DNA of 64,000 nucleotides from Pseudomonadota bacterium (lineage in GTDB: Bacteria > Pseudomonadota > Alphaproteobacteria > Azospirillales > Azospirillaceae). The translations under genes and the position numbers were made by a program. The notes below the pieces were generated by a model that was not told the DNA's origin, searched no databases, and worked only from the letters and a program-made list of their open reading frames with translations. Numbering within the stretch: position 1 is the stretch's first letter; every line of letters begins with the position of its first letter. The DNA is taken from the NCBI GenBank assembly GCA_023423695.1, contig JAFAFA010000032.1, positions 94,411 through 158,410 on the forward strand, in the 5' to 3' direction. This document shows positions 52,297 to 61,949 of this stretch, in pieces.

Positions 52297-53604
52297 TTAT
52301 TTTTGTGCCATCAGGTACTGGGCCACAGCCCGATACGCCGGCAGCGAGGTCGGATCGCTGGCCGCGTTGGCGGCGATTGGATGTGAGGCAAAACGGACGA
52401 TGACCATCTCAGCTGTCGGGTCGATCCAGATCGTCTGTCCGTGCACGCCGCGGGCTGCAAAGCTTCCGTGGTCATCATTCGTAATCCACCACAGGCTTTG
52501 GTAGCTCCATCCTTGCAGAGCGAACCCTGCCCTCGCAAACTTCTCCCGATCACCCCCAGCTCGCAGGCGGGAGATCGCGGCCTCGGGAACGATCTGTTTT
52601 CCGTCAGCCTGTCCTCCGTCCAGGATCATCTGTCCATAGCGTGCCATGTCCCGCAGCGTCGCGTTGAAGCCTCCTCCGGCAAAGGGGGTGCCGATTGCGT
52701 CGACCGTATAATAAGCCTCCCGCCGCTGACCCAACCGCGACCAGACCTCTTGCGCAAAGTGTTCGGCGACCGATTTGCCCGTCACTTGTGTGACAAGCCA
52801 TCCTGCCACGTCCGCGTTGGGCGTTTTGTATCCGAATGCCTCTCCGTGGGTGCCGGTTTTCCGGATGCCCTGCAGTGCCTCGTAATAACTGCGGGGCCCA
52901 CTATAGTCGGGCGCCTTGGGAAAGGCGCTTCCTGCAGCCGAATAGGCCCATACTTCCGCATTGGGATCGGCATAATCCTCGGAATACTGCAGCGCTGTCG
53001 TCATCTCCAGCACCTGCCGAACGGTGGCATCGCCGAAGGCGCTGTTATGCAGGGCGGGGATGAGTGTGGCGACCGGCGCGGTCTCGTCCAGCCTGCCTTC
53101 AGCGATCAATGACTCGGCCATCAGCCCGGTAATGCTCTTGGTGACGGACATCGCGCCGTGCAGGCTATTGCGGTCCAGGCAGCCGCCATAACGTTCATAA
53201 ACAACCCGTCCACGGTGCAGAACGATCACCCCGTCGCTATAATTCGCATCGAAGGCCTCATCCCAGGTCATATCTGCGCCGCCGTTCAATGGCGTGAAGG
53301 TTATCTTCCCGATGGAAGGATCGAAGGCCTCGGGCAGGGATGTTGTAGGGTCCGGACCTCGGTCGACATTGACGACGGGCATCATCTGACTGAAGTGGCA
53401 GACCGTCCAGCGAAGCTTTGGAAAGGCAAAAAAGTCCGGATCCCCAGGACGAATGGTCTTTTCCGGAGCAGGCGGATGGCCCTGCATCCAACCCATTATG
53501 CCCGGGTCTGAAGCTTGTCCGGACAAAGGCTGGCTCTGTTGCGCCATGGCTATGCCTCCGGTCATCCAAGTAGCGGCAAGCACCGCTATGAGCAGGGGAT
53601 TCAT
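52297..53604 (-). CDS. Serine hydrolase, class C beta-lactamase / NylB-like family
   Basis: This 435-residue secreted enzyme has a signal peptide (AVLAATWMTGGIAMAQQ). The catalytic Ser-Lys pair is in MSVTKSITG (about residues 152-160), followed by the Tyr of FGYKTPNADVAGW and the C-terminal HGQTIWIDP in place of a KTG-like motif. The family includes esterases, 6-aminohexanoate-dimer hydrolases and class C beta-lactamases; NylB-like use is more likely than antibiotic resistance. It stands alone. Confidence 0.85.
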   Translation of the reverse strand: MNPLLIAVLAATWMTGGIAMAQQSQPLSGQASDPGIMGWMQGHPPAPEKTIRPGDPDFFAFPKLRWTVCHFSQMMPVVNVDRGPDPTTSLPEAFDPSIGKITFTPLNGGADMTWDEAFDANYSDGVIVLHRGRVVYERYGGCLDRNSLHGAMSVTKSITGLMAESLIAEGRLDETAPVATLIPALHNSAFGDATVRQVLEMTTALQYSEDYADPNAEVWAYSAAGSAFPKAPDYSGPRSYYEALQGIRKTGTHGEAFGYKTPNADVAGWLVTQVTGKSVAEHFAQEVWSRLGQRREAYYTVDAIGTPFAGGGFNATLRDMARYGQMILDGGQADGKQIVPEAAISRLRAGGDREKFARAGFALQGWSYQSLWWITNDDHGSFAARGVHGQTIWIDPTAEMVIVRFASHPIAANAASDPTSLPAYRAVAQYLMAQK

Positions 53605-53779
53605 GTGGATACCTCTCGTCAGCGTCGGGGGAAGATTCCGCTTCGCAAATCCACTTTTTCGGCGATTTCCAAGTCAGGAACCATAATCAACACCCCAAGG
53701 TCCGTTGACATTGAAGTAAGGAAAAGAGGATTTTCTGGCTTCTGAAACCCGATTCAAAGCTGCTGAAGAGGAGGCGACC

Positions 53780-53908
53780 TTGATTTCGACGGTTTCGCGA
53801 GACGATCAGTGGGATCGTGCGCGTTGGATCGCCATGGCGGGGGCCTGCCGCGACGCCCTGATCGATGGATTCCCGCGGGTCGGCGATGAACCGGCCCAAG
53901 GGATTTGA
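53780..53908 (+). CDS. Possible 42-residue ORF or gene remnant
   Basis: A TTG start with GAGGAGG at 6 nt opens an ORF reading ISTVSRDDQWDRARWIA then MAGACRDALIDGFPRVGDE. The same frame stays open upstream to 53720 with protein-like composition (FLASETRFKAAEEEA), so this may be the end of a longer, lost gene. It converges on fdhD, 3 bp away. No family is recognised. The rest of 53605-53779 shows no gene. Confidence 0.35.
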   Translation: MISTVSRDDQWDRARWIAMAGACRDALIDGFPRVGDEPAQGI

Positions 53909-53911
53909 CGC

Positions 53912-54778
53912 TCACGCGAGCGTGGCCACGCGGGAGGGCACGGCGTAGACGGTAAAGCGGCCGTCGCGCACGTAAGCGACCACCCCCACCCCCACCGTCT
54001 CGGCGAAGCCGACGCAGAGCGAAGTGGGGGCGGAAATCGCGGCGATCAGCGGGATGCCGGCGGCAGCGGTCTTGTGGACCATCTCGAAGGAGCAGCGGCT
54101 CGACACCACGACGAAGCCGCCGGTCGAGTCGATGCCGCCGCGGGCCAGCGCGCCGATCAGCTTGTCGAGCGCATTGTGCCGGCCGACATCCTCGCGCACG
54201 GCCAGCAGTTGACCATCGGGAAGGGCGAAGCCGGCGGCATGGACAGCCCCGGTCTGACGGTTCAGGGTCTGCCCCGACGGCAGGTCAGCCACGGCGCGAC
54301 GGATGGCGTCGGGCGCGATGCGGACGGCGGAACGGACGGGATCGAGCGGCCGCAGCGTCTCCGCGAAGCTGTCGGTTCCGCAACGGCCGCAGCCGGACCC
54401 GCCCATCAGGTTGCGTTTGCGCCGCAGCAACGCCGCAAGCCGTTCCACCGGCAGTTCCATGCGGAGGCGCACGCCGTCCGTCAACTCGTCGATGGCGGTG
54501 ATCGCCAGTTCGTCGGCACTGCCGACGATCCCCTCACTGAGGGAGAAGCCGGTGGCGAAATCCTCCAGGTCGGTCGGGGTAGCCAGCATCACGGCGAAGA
54601 GATCGCCGGCATAGACCAGCCCGACCGGCACCTCGTCGATGATCTCCTCCTCGCGATCGTCGGTGCCCGATCCGGTGCAGACGGTCGCCGGCACCAGCCG
54701 GAGGCCGTGTCGGGAGAGCGGCTGCGCCAGGGATAGCGGCGCGAAGGTCGGAGCCGCGCAGGCGGTTGCATGATCCAT
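53912..54778 (-). CDS. fdhD: Formate dehydrogenase sulfurtransferase FdhD
   Basis: FdhD moves sulfur from IscS to the molybdenum cofactor of formate dehydrogenase. The 288-residue protein has the essential CxxC in GGSGCGRCGTD (about residues 134-144), plus REDVGRHNALDKLIG and VVVSSRCSFEMVHKTAAAGIP. ATG at 54778 gives family length. No formate dehydrogenase structural gene is in this window. Confidence 0.94.
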   Translation of the reverse strand: MDHATACAAPTFAPLSLAQPLSRHGLRLVPATVCTGSGTDDREEEIIDEVPVGLVYAGDLFAVMLATPTDLEDFATGFSLSEGIVGSADELAITAIDELTDGVRLRMELPVERLAALLRRKRNLMGGSGCGRCGTDSFAETLRPLDPVRSAVRIAPDAIRRAVADLPSGQTLNRQTGAVHAAGFALPDGQLLAVREDVGRHNALDKLIGALARGGIDSTGGFVVVSSRCSFEMVHKTAAAGIPLIAAISAPTSLCVGFAETVGVGVVAYVRDGRFTVYAVPSRVATLA

Positions 54779-55061
54779 GATGTGGCAGAGCCCCTGGCTG
54801 CGATGAAAGGCGGGGTGAGGACGAGCGCCGGCCGAACGGTCCGCCACAGCGTACCGTCATAACACCGAAGCTGGAGCAATGGTCCCAGCGCCATGAACAG
54901 GCCGGCGCATGGGTTTTCATTGTGCGAACGGCTGCTGAATTTTCTGCAGGAGGAATCCCGTCGGCACACTGTCCGGCGCGTGACCCGCATCCTGTCGGCG
55001 GGCGTGCTCCTGGCAAGACGGCCAGCATGGAACGGCAAGGAAAGCCGGGGCGTGAGGGGAC

Positions 55062-55832
55062 TCACAAATCCAGAATCGCGCCCGCCCTGACCGGCTTCTC
55101 CCTCGGGTCCGGCTCCAGCCGTCCGCCGTTCTCCCGCAGCCCCTCGGCGAGTTCCACCGCATAGGCGGCGCCGTCCACCAGCATGGCGGCGACGACGACG
55201 GCGAGATGGGCGTGGGGAATGTCGCGGCGGAAGCGGAGCGCCGGCTCCGGCCCCTTCCCATTGCGGCGCCGCGCGAGGTAGCTGGCTGCGGCCATGGCGA
55301 GCGGAACGGCGGGGACCATGTTCTGGATGCCGTGCAGCTTCTGCTCGACCGGCGGGACCGGCCGGCGCGCGATGGCATAGCGCAGATCCGCCATCATGGT
55401 CGCCTCGTGCGACATCAGGCTGGCGGCCATCAGCGCCAGGCTGCGCGGGTTGGTCTCCAGCAGAAGCAGCGCAAGGCCGGGCATCGCCGCCTGTCCGGAC
55501 ATCACGATGTGCATCAGCGATTCCTTGGCTCCGGCCGTGTGCTCGATGTCCATCCTGCGGTGGACCAGCCAGTCCGCGAGCCCGGCCAATGCCCCCGCCG
55601 GCAGAAGACCGTAGGCGACGACATCCCGCATCGCCCGGTCCAGCGCCTCCGCCGGAGGAGCAGGCGCCGGGGGCTGCGCACGAGAATGATCCCGAGGATG
55701 TTCCCGATGGCGTTCCCGGCCGTCCGGGCGCCGCCCCCGCTTCCGGGCGATGCCGGCGCCGACCGCCATCGCCGATAACGCCACGGCGGACAGGGCCATG
55801 GCGGACAGTCCGGTGGTGAAAAGCCTCCTCAT
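55062..55832 (-). CDS. Membrane-associated protein of unknown function
   Basis: This 256-residue protein has an N-terminal signal or anchor (GLSAMALSAVALSAMAVGAG), an R/H-rich linker (RKRGRRPDGRERHREHPRD), and hydrophobic helices in YGLLPAGALAGLADWLVHRR, MPGLALLLLETNP and HLAVVVAAMLVDGAAYAVEL. I recognise no family with certainty. ATG at 55832 has AAAGG about 8 nt upstream. It lies 49 bp downstream of the omega-type gene in the same direction. Confidence 0.7.
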   Translation of the reverse strand: MRRLFTTGLSAMALSAVALSAMAVGAGIARKRGRRPDGRERHREHPRDHSRAQPPAPAPPAEALDRAMRDVVAYGLLPAGALAGLADWLVHRRMDIEHTAGAKESLMHIVMSGQAAMPGLALLLLETNPRSLALMAASLMSHEATMMADLRYAIARRPVPPVEQKLHGIQNMVPAVPLAMAAASYLARRRNGKGPEPALRFRRDIPHAHLAVVVAAMLVDGAAYAVELAEGLRENGGRLEPDPREKPVRAGAILDL

Positions 55833-55881
55833 CCCGTCACCTTTGCCTGAATGGACATCGTCATGGCTCGTGGCGCCGCGC

Positions 55882-56337
55882 TTAGGGCCTGGCATCGCCG
55901 TCGGCATCGTTGCCGACCACGTCATCTTCGGTCATGTCGAAGGCGGCACCCGGATTGCTGTCCATCTCGGAGGCGATGTCGTCATCCTCGGTGATGTCCT
56001 CTTCCACGTCGCTCATGGAATCCTCGTCGGCGAGCGAGTTGTCAGTGGTGTGCATCCAGCTGTTCTCGTCCGCCATCAGTTCGACGATCTCCTCTTCGGG
56101 CTCGTCGGCCTCGACCGACTTCTGATGGCCGCGGATCAGGGTCTCGCGCAAATCGGGCAGCGACAGCCTCTCCTCCGCGATTTCGCGCAGGGCGACCACC
56201 GGGTTCTTGTCGTTGTCGCGGTCGATCGCCAACGGCGCCCCGCTGGCGAGCTGACGGGCCCGCTGAGCCGCCACCATGACCAGATCGAAGCGGTTGGGGA
56301 CCAGAAGGACGCAATCCTCGACGGTGACACGGGCCAT
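55882..56337 (-). CDS. rpoZ: RNA polymerase omega subunit-type protein with acidic tail
   Basis: The first about 65 residues match the omega subunit: MARVTVEDCVLLVPNRFDLV, then MVAAQRARQLASG and NPVVALREIAEERLS. A tail of about 85 residues follows that is strongly acidic (EEDITEDDDIASEMD). Alphaproteobacterial omega proteins often carry such tails, but rpoZ usually lies next to a relA/spoT gene, which is absent here. This may be a second omega; that requires the rest of the genome. Confidence 0.85.
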   Translation of the reverse strand: MARVTVEDCVLLVPNRFDLVMVAAQRARQLASGAPLAIDRDNDKNPVVALREIAEERLSLPDLRETLIRGHQKSVEADEPEEEIVELMADENSWMHTTDNSLADEDSMSDVEEDITEDDDIASEMDSNPGAAFDMTEDDVVGNDADGDARP

Positions 56338-56604
56338 TTGATGAACACTCCGGAACAGGTGACGGGCTTGGCGGATCGGTGATGAAAGGGCCACGAGCGG
56401 CCACCCCGCTTTCCTCAACAGTCCCTTCCGCCGATTGCGCATGCGTTCACTGGTCGTATCGCAAAGGGGGAGTACCGGTGCGTTCCATCGGGACATCGGC
56501 CGCCGTCTCCACCGGGGGCGGGAGCGGTACCCATCACGCCGTTGCGAACGAATGGCGCGGAGCGCTGTTCTTGTCTGCGTACCCTTCCCCGGCCGCCACG
56601 GTTC

Positions 56605-59600
56605 ATGCCCTCCGCTCCGATTTCCCTCACCGGAACACCCCCGCAAGACAGGTCCGATGCCGACCTGCTCGCCGAAAATCTGGCCCGCAGGGAAAGGCAG
56701 CACGATCTGCTGGCCCGCTTCGGCATGGCCGCCCTGAAGAGCACGGACATCGACACGCTGTTGCAGGAAGCCACGCGCCTGTGTGCCGAAGGGCTGGGAA
56801 CGGAGCTGTGCAAGGCCCTGGAATGGGTGCGGGACACGGACGGCGACGGGACGAACGGGGACCGCCTGCTGGTCCGTGCGGGCGTCGGCTGGAACCCCGG
56901 GGTCGTCGGACGCCGGACGGTGGGTGCCGACCTCGCCTCCCCCGCCGGCTACGCGCTCAAGACCGGCGAGCCCGTCATCTCCAACGATCTCGGCAGCGAA
57001 TCCCGCTTCCGCTGCCCGGACCTCCTGGCCGAACATGGGGTGAAGAGCGCTATCAACGTGATCATCCGCGGCGAAGGCGAGCCCTTCGGCGTGCTGGAGG
57101 TCGACAGCCGGCAGGAGGGGCGCTTCGACGCCGCCGACGCCGCCTTCCTCCAGGGCTTCGCCAACCTACTGGGCGGAGCCATCGACCGCGCCCGCGACGC
57201 GGCGGAGCGCCAGCGGACGGAAGCTCTGCTGCGCGAGAACGAGGAGCAGTTCCGCAGCCTCGCCGACCTGATCCCGCAGCTGACCTGGATGGCCGACGCC
57301 GGCGGCGCGATCTACTGGTACAATCAGCGCTGGTACGACTTCACCGGCACAGAGCCGGGCGAGACGGAAGGCTGGAACTGGCGCATCGTCCACCACCCCG
57401 ACCATGTCGACCGCGCCTCCGACGGCTTCTTCCGCGCCATCCGGGCTGGAGAGCCCTGGGAGGACACCTTCCCGCTGCGCAGGCACGACGGCGAGTACCG
57501 CTGGTTCCTGTCCCGCGCCGTGCCGGTGCGCGGTCCCGCCGGGCGCATTCTGCGCTGGCTGGGCACCAACACCGACGTGACCGAGCAGCGCCGGGCCGAA
57601 GCCCGCGTGATGGAGGCTGAGCGGCGGCTGCAGCTGGCGCTCAACGCCGCACGGATCGGCGCATGGTCGTGGAACCTGGAAGAGGATCGCATCGAGGCCG
57701 ACGCCCGCCTGCGCGAAATCTTCGACTTCACCGCAGAGTTCCCGCCCGACCGCCCGCTCTGCGGATCGGACGTGACCGGCCGCGTCCATCCCGACGACCA
57801 GCCCCGCATCCGGCAGATCATCGAGACCGCCCGGCGGAAACGCGGCGAATATGACGCGGAGTTCCGCATCCTCCTGCCCTCCGGCGAGGTCCGCTGGGCG
57901 GTGGCGCGCGGTATCGTGACCGACAGCACGCCCGAACGCAGCCTGAGCCTGATCGGCGTCACCTGGGACACCACCGACCGCAAGCGGGCTGAAGACCGTC
58001 TGCGCGTCAGCGAGGAGCGGTTCCGCTCTCTGGTGGAGGCCACGGCCGCCATCGTCTGGAGCACGTCGGAGACCGGCCGCTTCACCGCTCCGCAGCCGAG
58101 CTGGAGCGCCTTCACCGGCCAGAGTTTCGAAGAGTTGAAGGGCACCGGCTGGATCGACGCCATCCATCCCGACGACCGCCCCCACACGGCGGAGGCGTGG
58201 CGCGCGGCACGGGCGGGACGGACCGTCTACAAGGCCGAACACCGGCTGCGGCGCCACGACGGCGTCTACCGCGACATGCTGGTGCGCGCCGTCCCGCTGT
58301 TGGACGGCAACGGCGCCGTCCAGGAATGGGTCGGCGTCCACACCGACATCACCACCCGCCGGCGCGCCGAGGAGGCCTTGCGCGAGACGGAGGAGCGTTA
58401 CCGGCTGGCGGCGCAGGCGACCAACGACGCCATCTGGGACTGGAACCTGTCGTCGGACCGCATCCACTGGAACGAGGCGGTGCGCACCCTCTTCGGCTAT
58501 GGCGAGGATGCTGCGGAGACCGCCGCCGCCTGGTGGATGGACCACATCCACCCCGACGACCAGGACCATGTGGTGACCGGCATCCATGCGGTGATCGACG
58601 GCGGCGGCACCCGCTGGAACGACGAATACCGCTTCCGCCGCGCCGACGGCAGCTATGCCAGCATCCTCGACCGCGGCTTCGTCCTGCGCAACGCCATCGG
58701 GCGGCCGCTGCGCATGATCGGCGCGATGCAGGACATCAGCACCCGCAAGCGGGCGGAGGAGGAACTGGAGGCCGCCCGCCTCGCCGCCGAGGAGGCCAAC
58801 CGGGCCAAGAGCCTGTTCATCGCCAACATGAGCCATGAGCTGCGCACGCCCTTGAGCGCCGTCATCGGCTACACCGAGATGCTGGAGGAGGAGTTGGCCG
58901 ACCTCGGCGTCGACAGCATGCTGCCCGACCTTGAGAAGATCGAGGCCAACGCCCGCCACCTGCTGAACCTCATCAACGGCGTCCTCGACATCTCGAAGAT
59001 CGAGGCCGGCAAGATGGAGGTGCATGGTGAGGACGCCGACATCGCCGAGCTGACCCGCGAGGTCGCCGCGACGGTCGAAGCCCTGGTGTCGAAAAAGGGC
59101 AACCGGCTGGCGGTACAGGTGGCGGATGGGATGAGCCACATGCACACCGACGTGGTGAAGGTTCGGCAATGCCTGTTCAACCTGCTGAGCAACGCCGCCA
59201 AATTCACCGAGAACGGCACCGTCACCCTGTCAGTCGAGCGCACCGCGGCGGGCACCGGCGCGGCCGCCGGAAACATGGCAACGGGGGACATCGTGCTCTT
59301 CCGCGTCACCGATACCGGCATCGGCATGTCGCCGGAGCAGGTCCGCCGGCTGTTCGAACGCTTCATGCAGGCCGACAGCTCCACCACGCGCCGCTTCGGC
59401 GGGACCGGGCTGGGGCTGGCGATCACCAAGGCCTTCGCGGAGATGCTGGGCGGAGAAATCGCTGTCGAAACAGCATCCGGCAAGGGCACCAGCTTCATCC
59501 TGCGACTGCCCGCCGACCTGCGGCACGGCCAGGCGCAGCGCCACCCCGATCCTTCACCGGTAACGGTTGACGGGACCACGGCGGCGCCAACCGCCCGCGA

Positions 59601-60393
59601 GACGATCCTGATCATCGACGACGAACAGGCGATGCGCGAACTGCTCGCCCGCTTCCTGCACCGCGAGGGCTTCGGCGTGGCGCTGGCGGCGGACGGCCAG
59701 ACCGGCCTGTCGATCGCCCGGCAGATCCGTCCGCGTGCCATCCTGCTGGACGTGATGATGCCGCGGACTGACGGCTGGTCGGTGCTGTCGCTGCTGAAGG
59801 CAGAGCCCGATCTGTCCGACATCCCCGTCATCATCATCTCTTCCCGCCGGGAAAAGGGACTGGCCCTGTCGCTGGGCGCCGCCGACTATTTCACCAAGCC
59901 GGTGGATTGGCAGCGCCTGCACCGCGTGCTGAGCGGCCTCAGCGGTCAGGCTCCGGGCACCGCGCTTGTGCTGATGGAGGCCGACGAGACGCGCACCCTC
60001 CTGGGGGCGGAGCTGGGCCGCGACGGCTGGGACGTCCGGGAGGCCGAGACGGAGGAGGAGGCGTTCCGCCAGCTCGCCGCCGTCCGGCCGACCGTGATCC
60101 TGCTGGACCCCTTCATGGACGCCCTGGACGGCTTCGCCTTCCTCAAGGCGTTGAGCCGCAATCCGGACTGGAGCGGCATCCCCGTCATCGTCATGGCCCC
60201 CCAGGCGATCGGCCGCACCGAAGCCGAGGAGTTGCGCGGTCGTGTCCGCGACATCATCCCGGTGACGGAGGATGGATCGGCAGAAATGATCGAAGAGCTG
60301 AAGGAAGCGATCGCACGCCTGCGGCCGGCCTCCGGCAGTGTGGAGGATGCCGCCGTCGGCGCGACGGGAGGAACGGGAGGAACCGATGGCTAA
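56605..60393 (+). CDS. Hybrid sensor histidine kinase with GAF, four PAS and two receiver domains
   Basis: This is a cytoplasmic multi-input signalling kinase of 1262 residues. Rough order: GAF (30-185), PAS1 (205-335), PAS2 (335-465), PAS3 (465-595), PAS4 (595-725), HisKA with H-box FIANMSHELRTPLSAVIGY (about 737-755), HATPase (825-968; GTGLGLAIT), receiver 1 (995-1115; acceptor Asp in LLDVMMPRTDG) and receiver 2 (1120-1240; LLDPFMDALDG). No membrane helix is seen, so the signal is probably internal. The start is uncertain: TTG 56542 is in frame but 56605 is ATG; neither has a clear ribosome-binding site. It overlaps the next gene by 8 bp. Confidence 0.88.
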   Translation: MPSAPISLTGTPPQDRSDADLLAENLARRERQHDLLARFGMAALKSTDIDTLLQEATRLCAEGLGTELCKALEWVRDTDGDGTNGDRLLVRAGVGWNPGVVGRRTVGADLASPAGYALKTGEPVISNDLGSESRFRCPDLLAEHGVKSAINVIIRGEGEPFGVLEVDSRQEGRFDAADAAFLQGFANLLGGAIDRARDAAERQRTEALLRENEEQFRSLADLIPQLTWMADAGGAIYWYNQRWYDFTGTEPGETEGWNWRIVHHPDHVDRASDGFFRAIRAGEPWEDTFPLRRHDGEYRWFLSRAVPVRGPAGRILRWLGTNTDVTEQRRAEARVMEAERRLQLALNAARIGAWSWNLEEDRIEADARLREIFDFTAEFPPDRPLCGSDVTGRVHPDDQPRIRQIIETARRKRGEYDAEFRILLPSGEVRWAVARGIVTDSTPERSLSLIGVTWDTTDRKRAEDRLRVSEERFRSLVEATAAIVWSTSETGRFTAPQPSWSAFTGQSFEELKGTGWIDAIHPDDRPHTAEAWRAARAGRTVYKAEHRLRRHDGVYRDMLVRAVPLLDGNGAVQEWVGVHTDITTRRRAEEALRETEERYRLAAQATNDAIWDWNLSSDRIHWNEAVRTLFGYGEDAAETAAAWWMDHIHPDDQDHVVTGIHAVIDGGGTRWNDEYRFRRADGSYASILDRGFVLRNAIGRPLRMIGAMQDISTRKRAEEELEAARLAAEEANRAKSLFIANMSHELRTPLSAVIGYTEMLEEELADLGVDSMLPDLEKIEANARHLLNLINGVLDISKIEAGKMEVHGEDADIAELTREVAATVEALVSKKGNRLAVQVADGMSHMHTDVVKVRQCLFNLLSNAAKFTENGTVTLSVERTAAGTGAAAGNMATGDIVLFRVTDTGIGMSPEQVRRLFERFMQADSSTTRRFGGTGLGLAITKAFAEMLGGEIAVETASGKGTSFILRLPADLRHGQAQRHPDPSPVTVDGTTAAPTARETILIIDDEQAMRELLARFLHREGFGVALAADGQTGLSIARQIRPRAILLDVMMPRTDGWSVLSLLKAEPDLSDIPVIIISSRREKGLALSLGAADYFTKPVDWQRLHRVLSGLSGQAPGTALVLMEADETRTLLGAELGRDGWDVREAETEEEAFRQLAAVRPTVILLDPFMDALDGFAFLKALSRNPDWSGIPVIVMAPQAIGRTEAEELRGRVRDIIPVTEDGSAEMIEELKEAIARLRPASGSVEDAAVGATGGTGGTDG

Positions 60394-60787
60394 GCTGCTG
60401 CTGGTCGAAGACCATGAGGAAATCTGGGACTTCCTGTCACGCCGACTGAAGCGGCGGGGGTTCGACGTGGTGCTCGCCTTCGATGGGCGCCAGGGGGTGG
60501 AAATGGCGCGCAGCGAGCGGCCGGACGTGATCCTGCTGGACATGAACCTGCCGGTCATCGATGGCTGGACCGCCGCCCGCGAACTGAAGGCGGGCGAAGA
60601 GACGGCCGCCATCCCGATCATCGCCTTGACCGCGCACGCCATGTCCGGCGACCGCGAGAAGACGCTGCAGGCGGGCTGCAACGATTACCACCCCAAGCCC
60701 GTCGACTTCTCCCGCCTGCTGACGCAGATCGACACGGCGATGCAGCGCCCGGCCGGGAACGGCGGAGCCGTAGGGGGAACGGCATGA
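60386..60787 (+). CDS. Single-domain response regulator
   Basis: This 133-residue CheY-like protein has no output domain. Acidic pair ED at 8-9, acceptor Asp in VILLDMNLPVIDG, Thr in IIALTAHAMSG and Lys in DYHPKPVDF are all present. It resembles DivK-type regulators that pass phosphate within relays. It overlaps the hybrid kinase by 8 bp and the next gene by 4. Confidence 0.92.
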   Translation: MAKLLLVEDHEEIWDFLSRRLKRRGFDVVLAFDGRQGVEMARSERPDVILLDMNLPVIDGWTAARELKAGEETAAIPIIALTAHAMSGDREKTLQAGCNDYHPKPVDFSRLLTQIDTAMQRPAGNGGAVGGTA

Positions 60788-61380
60788 TGACGGATCCTCA
60801 GAAGCCCGGCCTGTTGAAGCGCCTGTTCGGCGGCTCGCCGGTGTCTCCACCCCCCATTCCGACCGCTATTCCCATTGGCGAGCCCGAAGCCGACGCCAGC
60901 CCGCTGGGCTCGCGCCTTGGGCACCAGCCGGTGCTGCACGAGATGCTGGCCCGGCAGATCCTGGATGCCCATCTGCGCAATCGCCACCAGTTGCACGACC
61001 GCGCACCCGCGGATCTTGGAACCGCCAGTCCGGAGGAGGCCCGCCTGCTGGTCCGCGCCATGGCCGCCGCCGCCCATGCGAATGGCAAGCTGGACGGCAT
61101 GGAACTCGGCCGGATCCGGGACAAGCTGCGCAGCAGCCCCCTCGACGAGGAGGATCAGCGCGCGCTTGAGAGTTCGCTGGAAGAACCGCAATGCCTGGAG
61201 GAACTGGTCCGGCAGGTCGACAGCCCGCGCCTGGCCGCCCGCTTCTATGCCGTGTCCCTGGCGGCGGTCGACAAGAACGCACCGATCAACCGCTCCTACC
61301 TGCGCTATCTCGCACAGCGCCTCGGCCTGCCCGCCGATCTGGTGGTGAGGCTGAACCGACAGATGGGTCTGCGGCTGTAG
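60784..61380 (+). CDS. DUF533/TerB-like protein (YebE family)
   Basis: This 198-residue protein has a proline-rich N-terminus and a helical C-terminal domain with LLVRAMAAAAHANGKLDGMEL then DEEDQRALESSLEEP and RFYAVSLAAVDKNAPINRSYL. This pattern is typical of DUF533/TerB-like helical domains with acidic metal-binding positions. Its function is unknown. It is translationally coupled (ATGA) to the response regulator. Confidence 0.8.
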   Translation: MMTDPQKPGLLKRLFGGSPVSPPPIPTAIPIGEPEADASPLGSRLGHQPVLHEMLARQILDAHLRNRHQLHDRAPADLGTASPEEARLLVRAMAAAAHANGKLDGMELGRIRDKLRSSPLDEEDQRALESSLEEPQCLEELVRQVDSPRLAARFYAVSLAAVDKNAPINRSYLRYLAQRLGLPADLVVRLNRQMGLRL

Positions 61381-61419
61381 CGGCCCCCATCAGCCGCCCT
61401 GCCGCCAGATGTCCTGCCG

Positions 61420-61866
61420 TCAGACGTCCTGCCCGCTGGCGCTGAGTTCGCCCAGCGCGTTCCGGATCGTGTCGGTTTCCAGCAGCAGCCGGCGCGACAC
61501 GTCGCTCAGCGTCAGCCAGCCGACGACATGCTTCGCCTCATCCAGAACCGGCAGGCGCCGCACGTGGTAGGCGCCCATGATGTCCATCGCCGTGGCCAAC
61601 GTGTCGGTATCGCGGCAGCTGAAGACGGAACTGGACATCACCTCGCGCACCCGCACCTGCGTGCTGTCGCCGCCCTCCGCCACCACCCGGAAGAGGATGT
61701 CGCGGTCGGTCAGGATGCCCAGCAGGTCCTCGGCCGACCCGACCGGCAGCGCGCCGACGTCGAGTTCCCCCATCAGGATCGCAGCCTCCTGTACGGTGGC
61801 GTCGGGGGCGATGAACTCCAGCGCTTTCGCCATGATCTCGGAAACCAGCACGGTCGTGTTCCTCAT
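61420..61866 (-). CDS. CBS-domain pair protein
   Basis: This 148-residue protein consists of two CBS motifs: DATVQEAAILMGELDVGALPV through GILTDRDILFRVV (about 15-65) and DTLATAMDIMGAYHVRRLPVLDE through GWLTLSDVSRRLL (about 83-130). Such stand-alone pairs bind adenine nucleotides and regulate partner proteins. It lies 83 bp downstream of the SLC13-type permease in the same direction. Confidence 0.9.
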   Translation of the reverse strand: MRNTTVLVSEIMAKALEFIAPDATVQEAAILMGELDVGALPVGSAEDLLGILTDRDILFRVVAEGGDSTQVRVREVMSSSVFSCRDTDTLATAMDIMGAYHVRRLPVLDEAKHVVGWLTLSDVSRRLLLETDTIRNALGELSASGQDV

Positions 61867-61949
61867 TGGTCGGGCCAGCCTCTTGGCGTTGGGGGTCGGC
61901 GATGGGGGCGGCGATGGGCAACATCCGGCCGCGGGCCGTTGTTCCTCCC

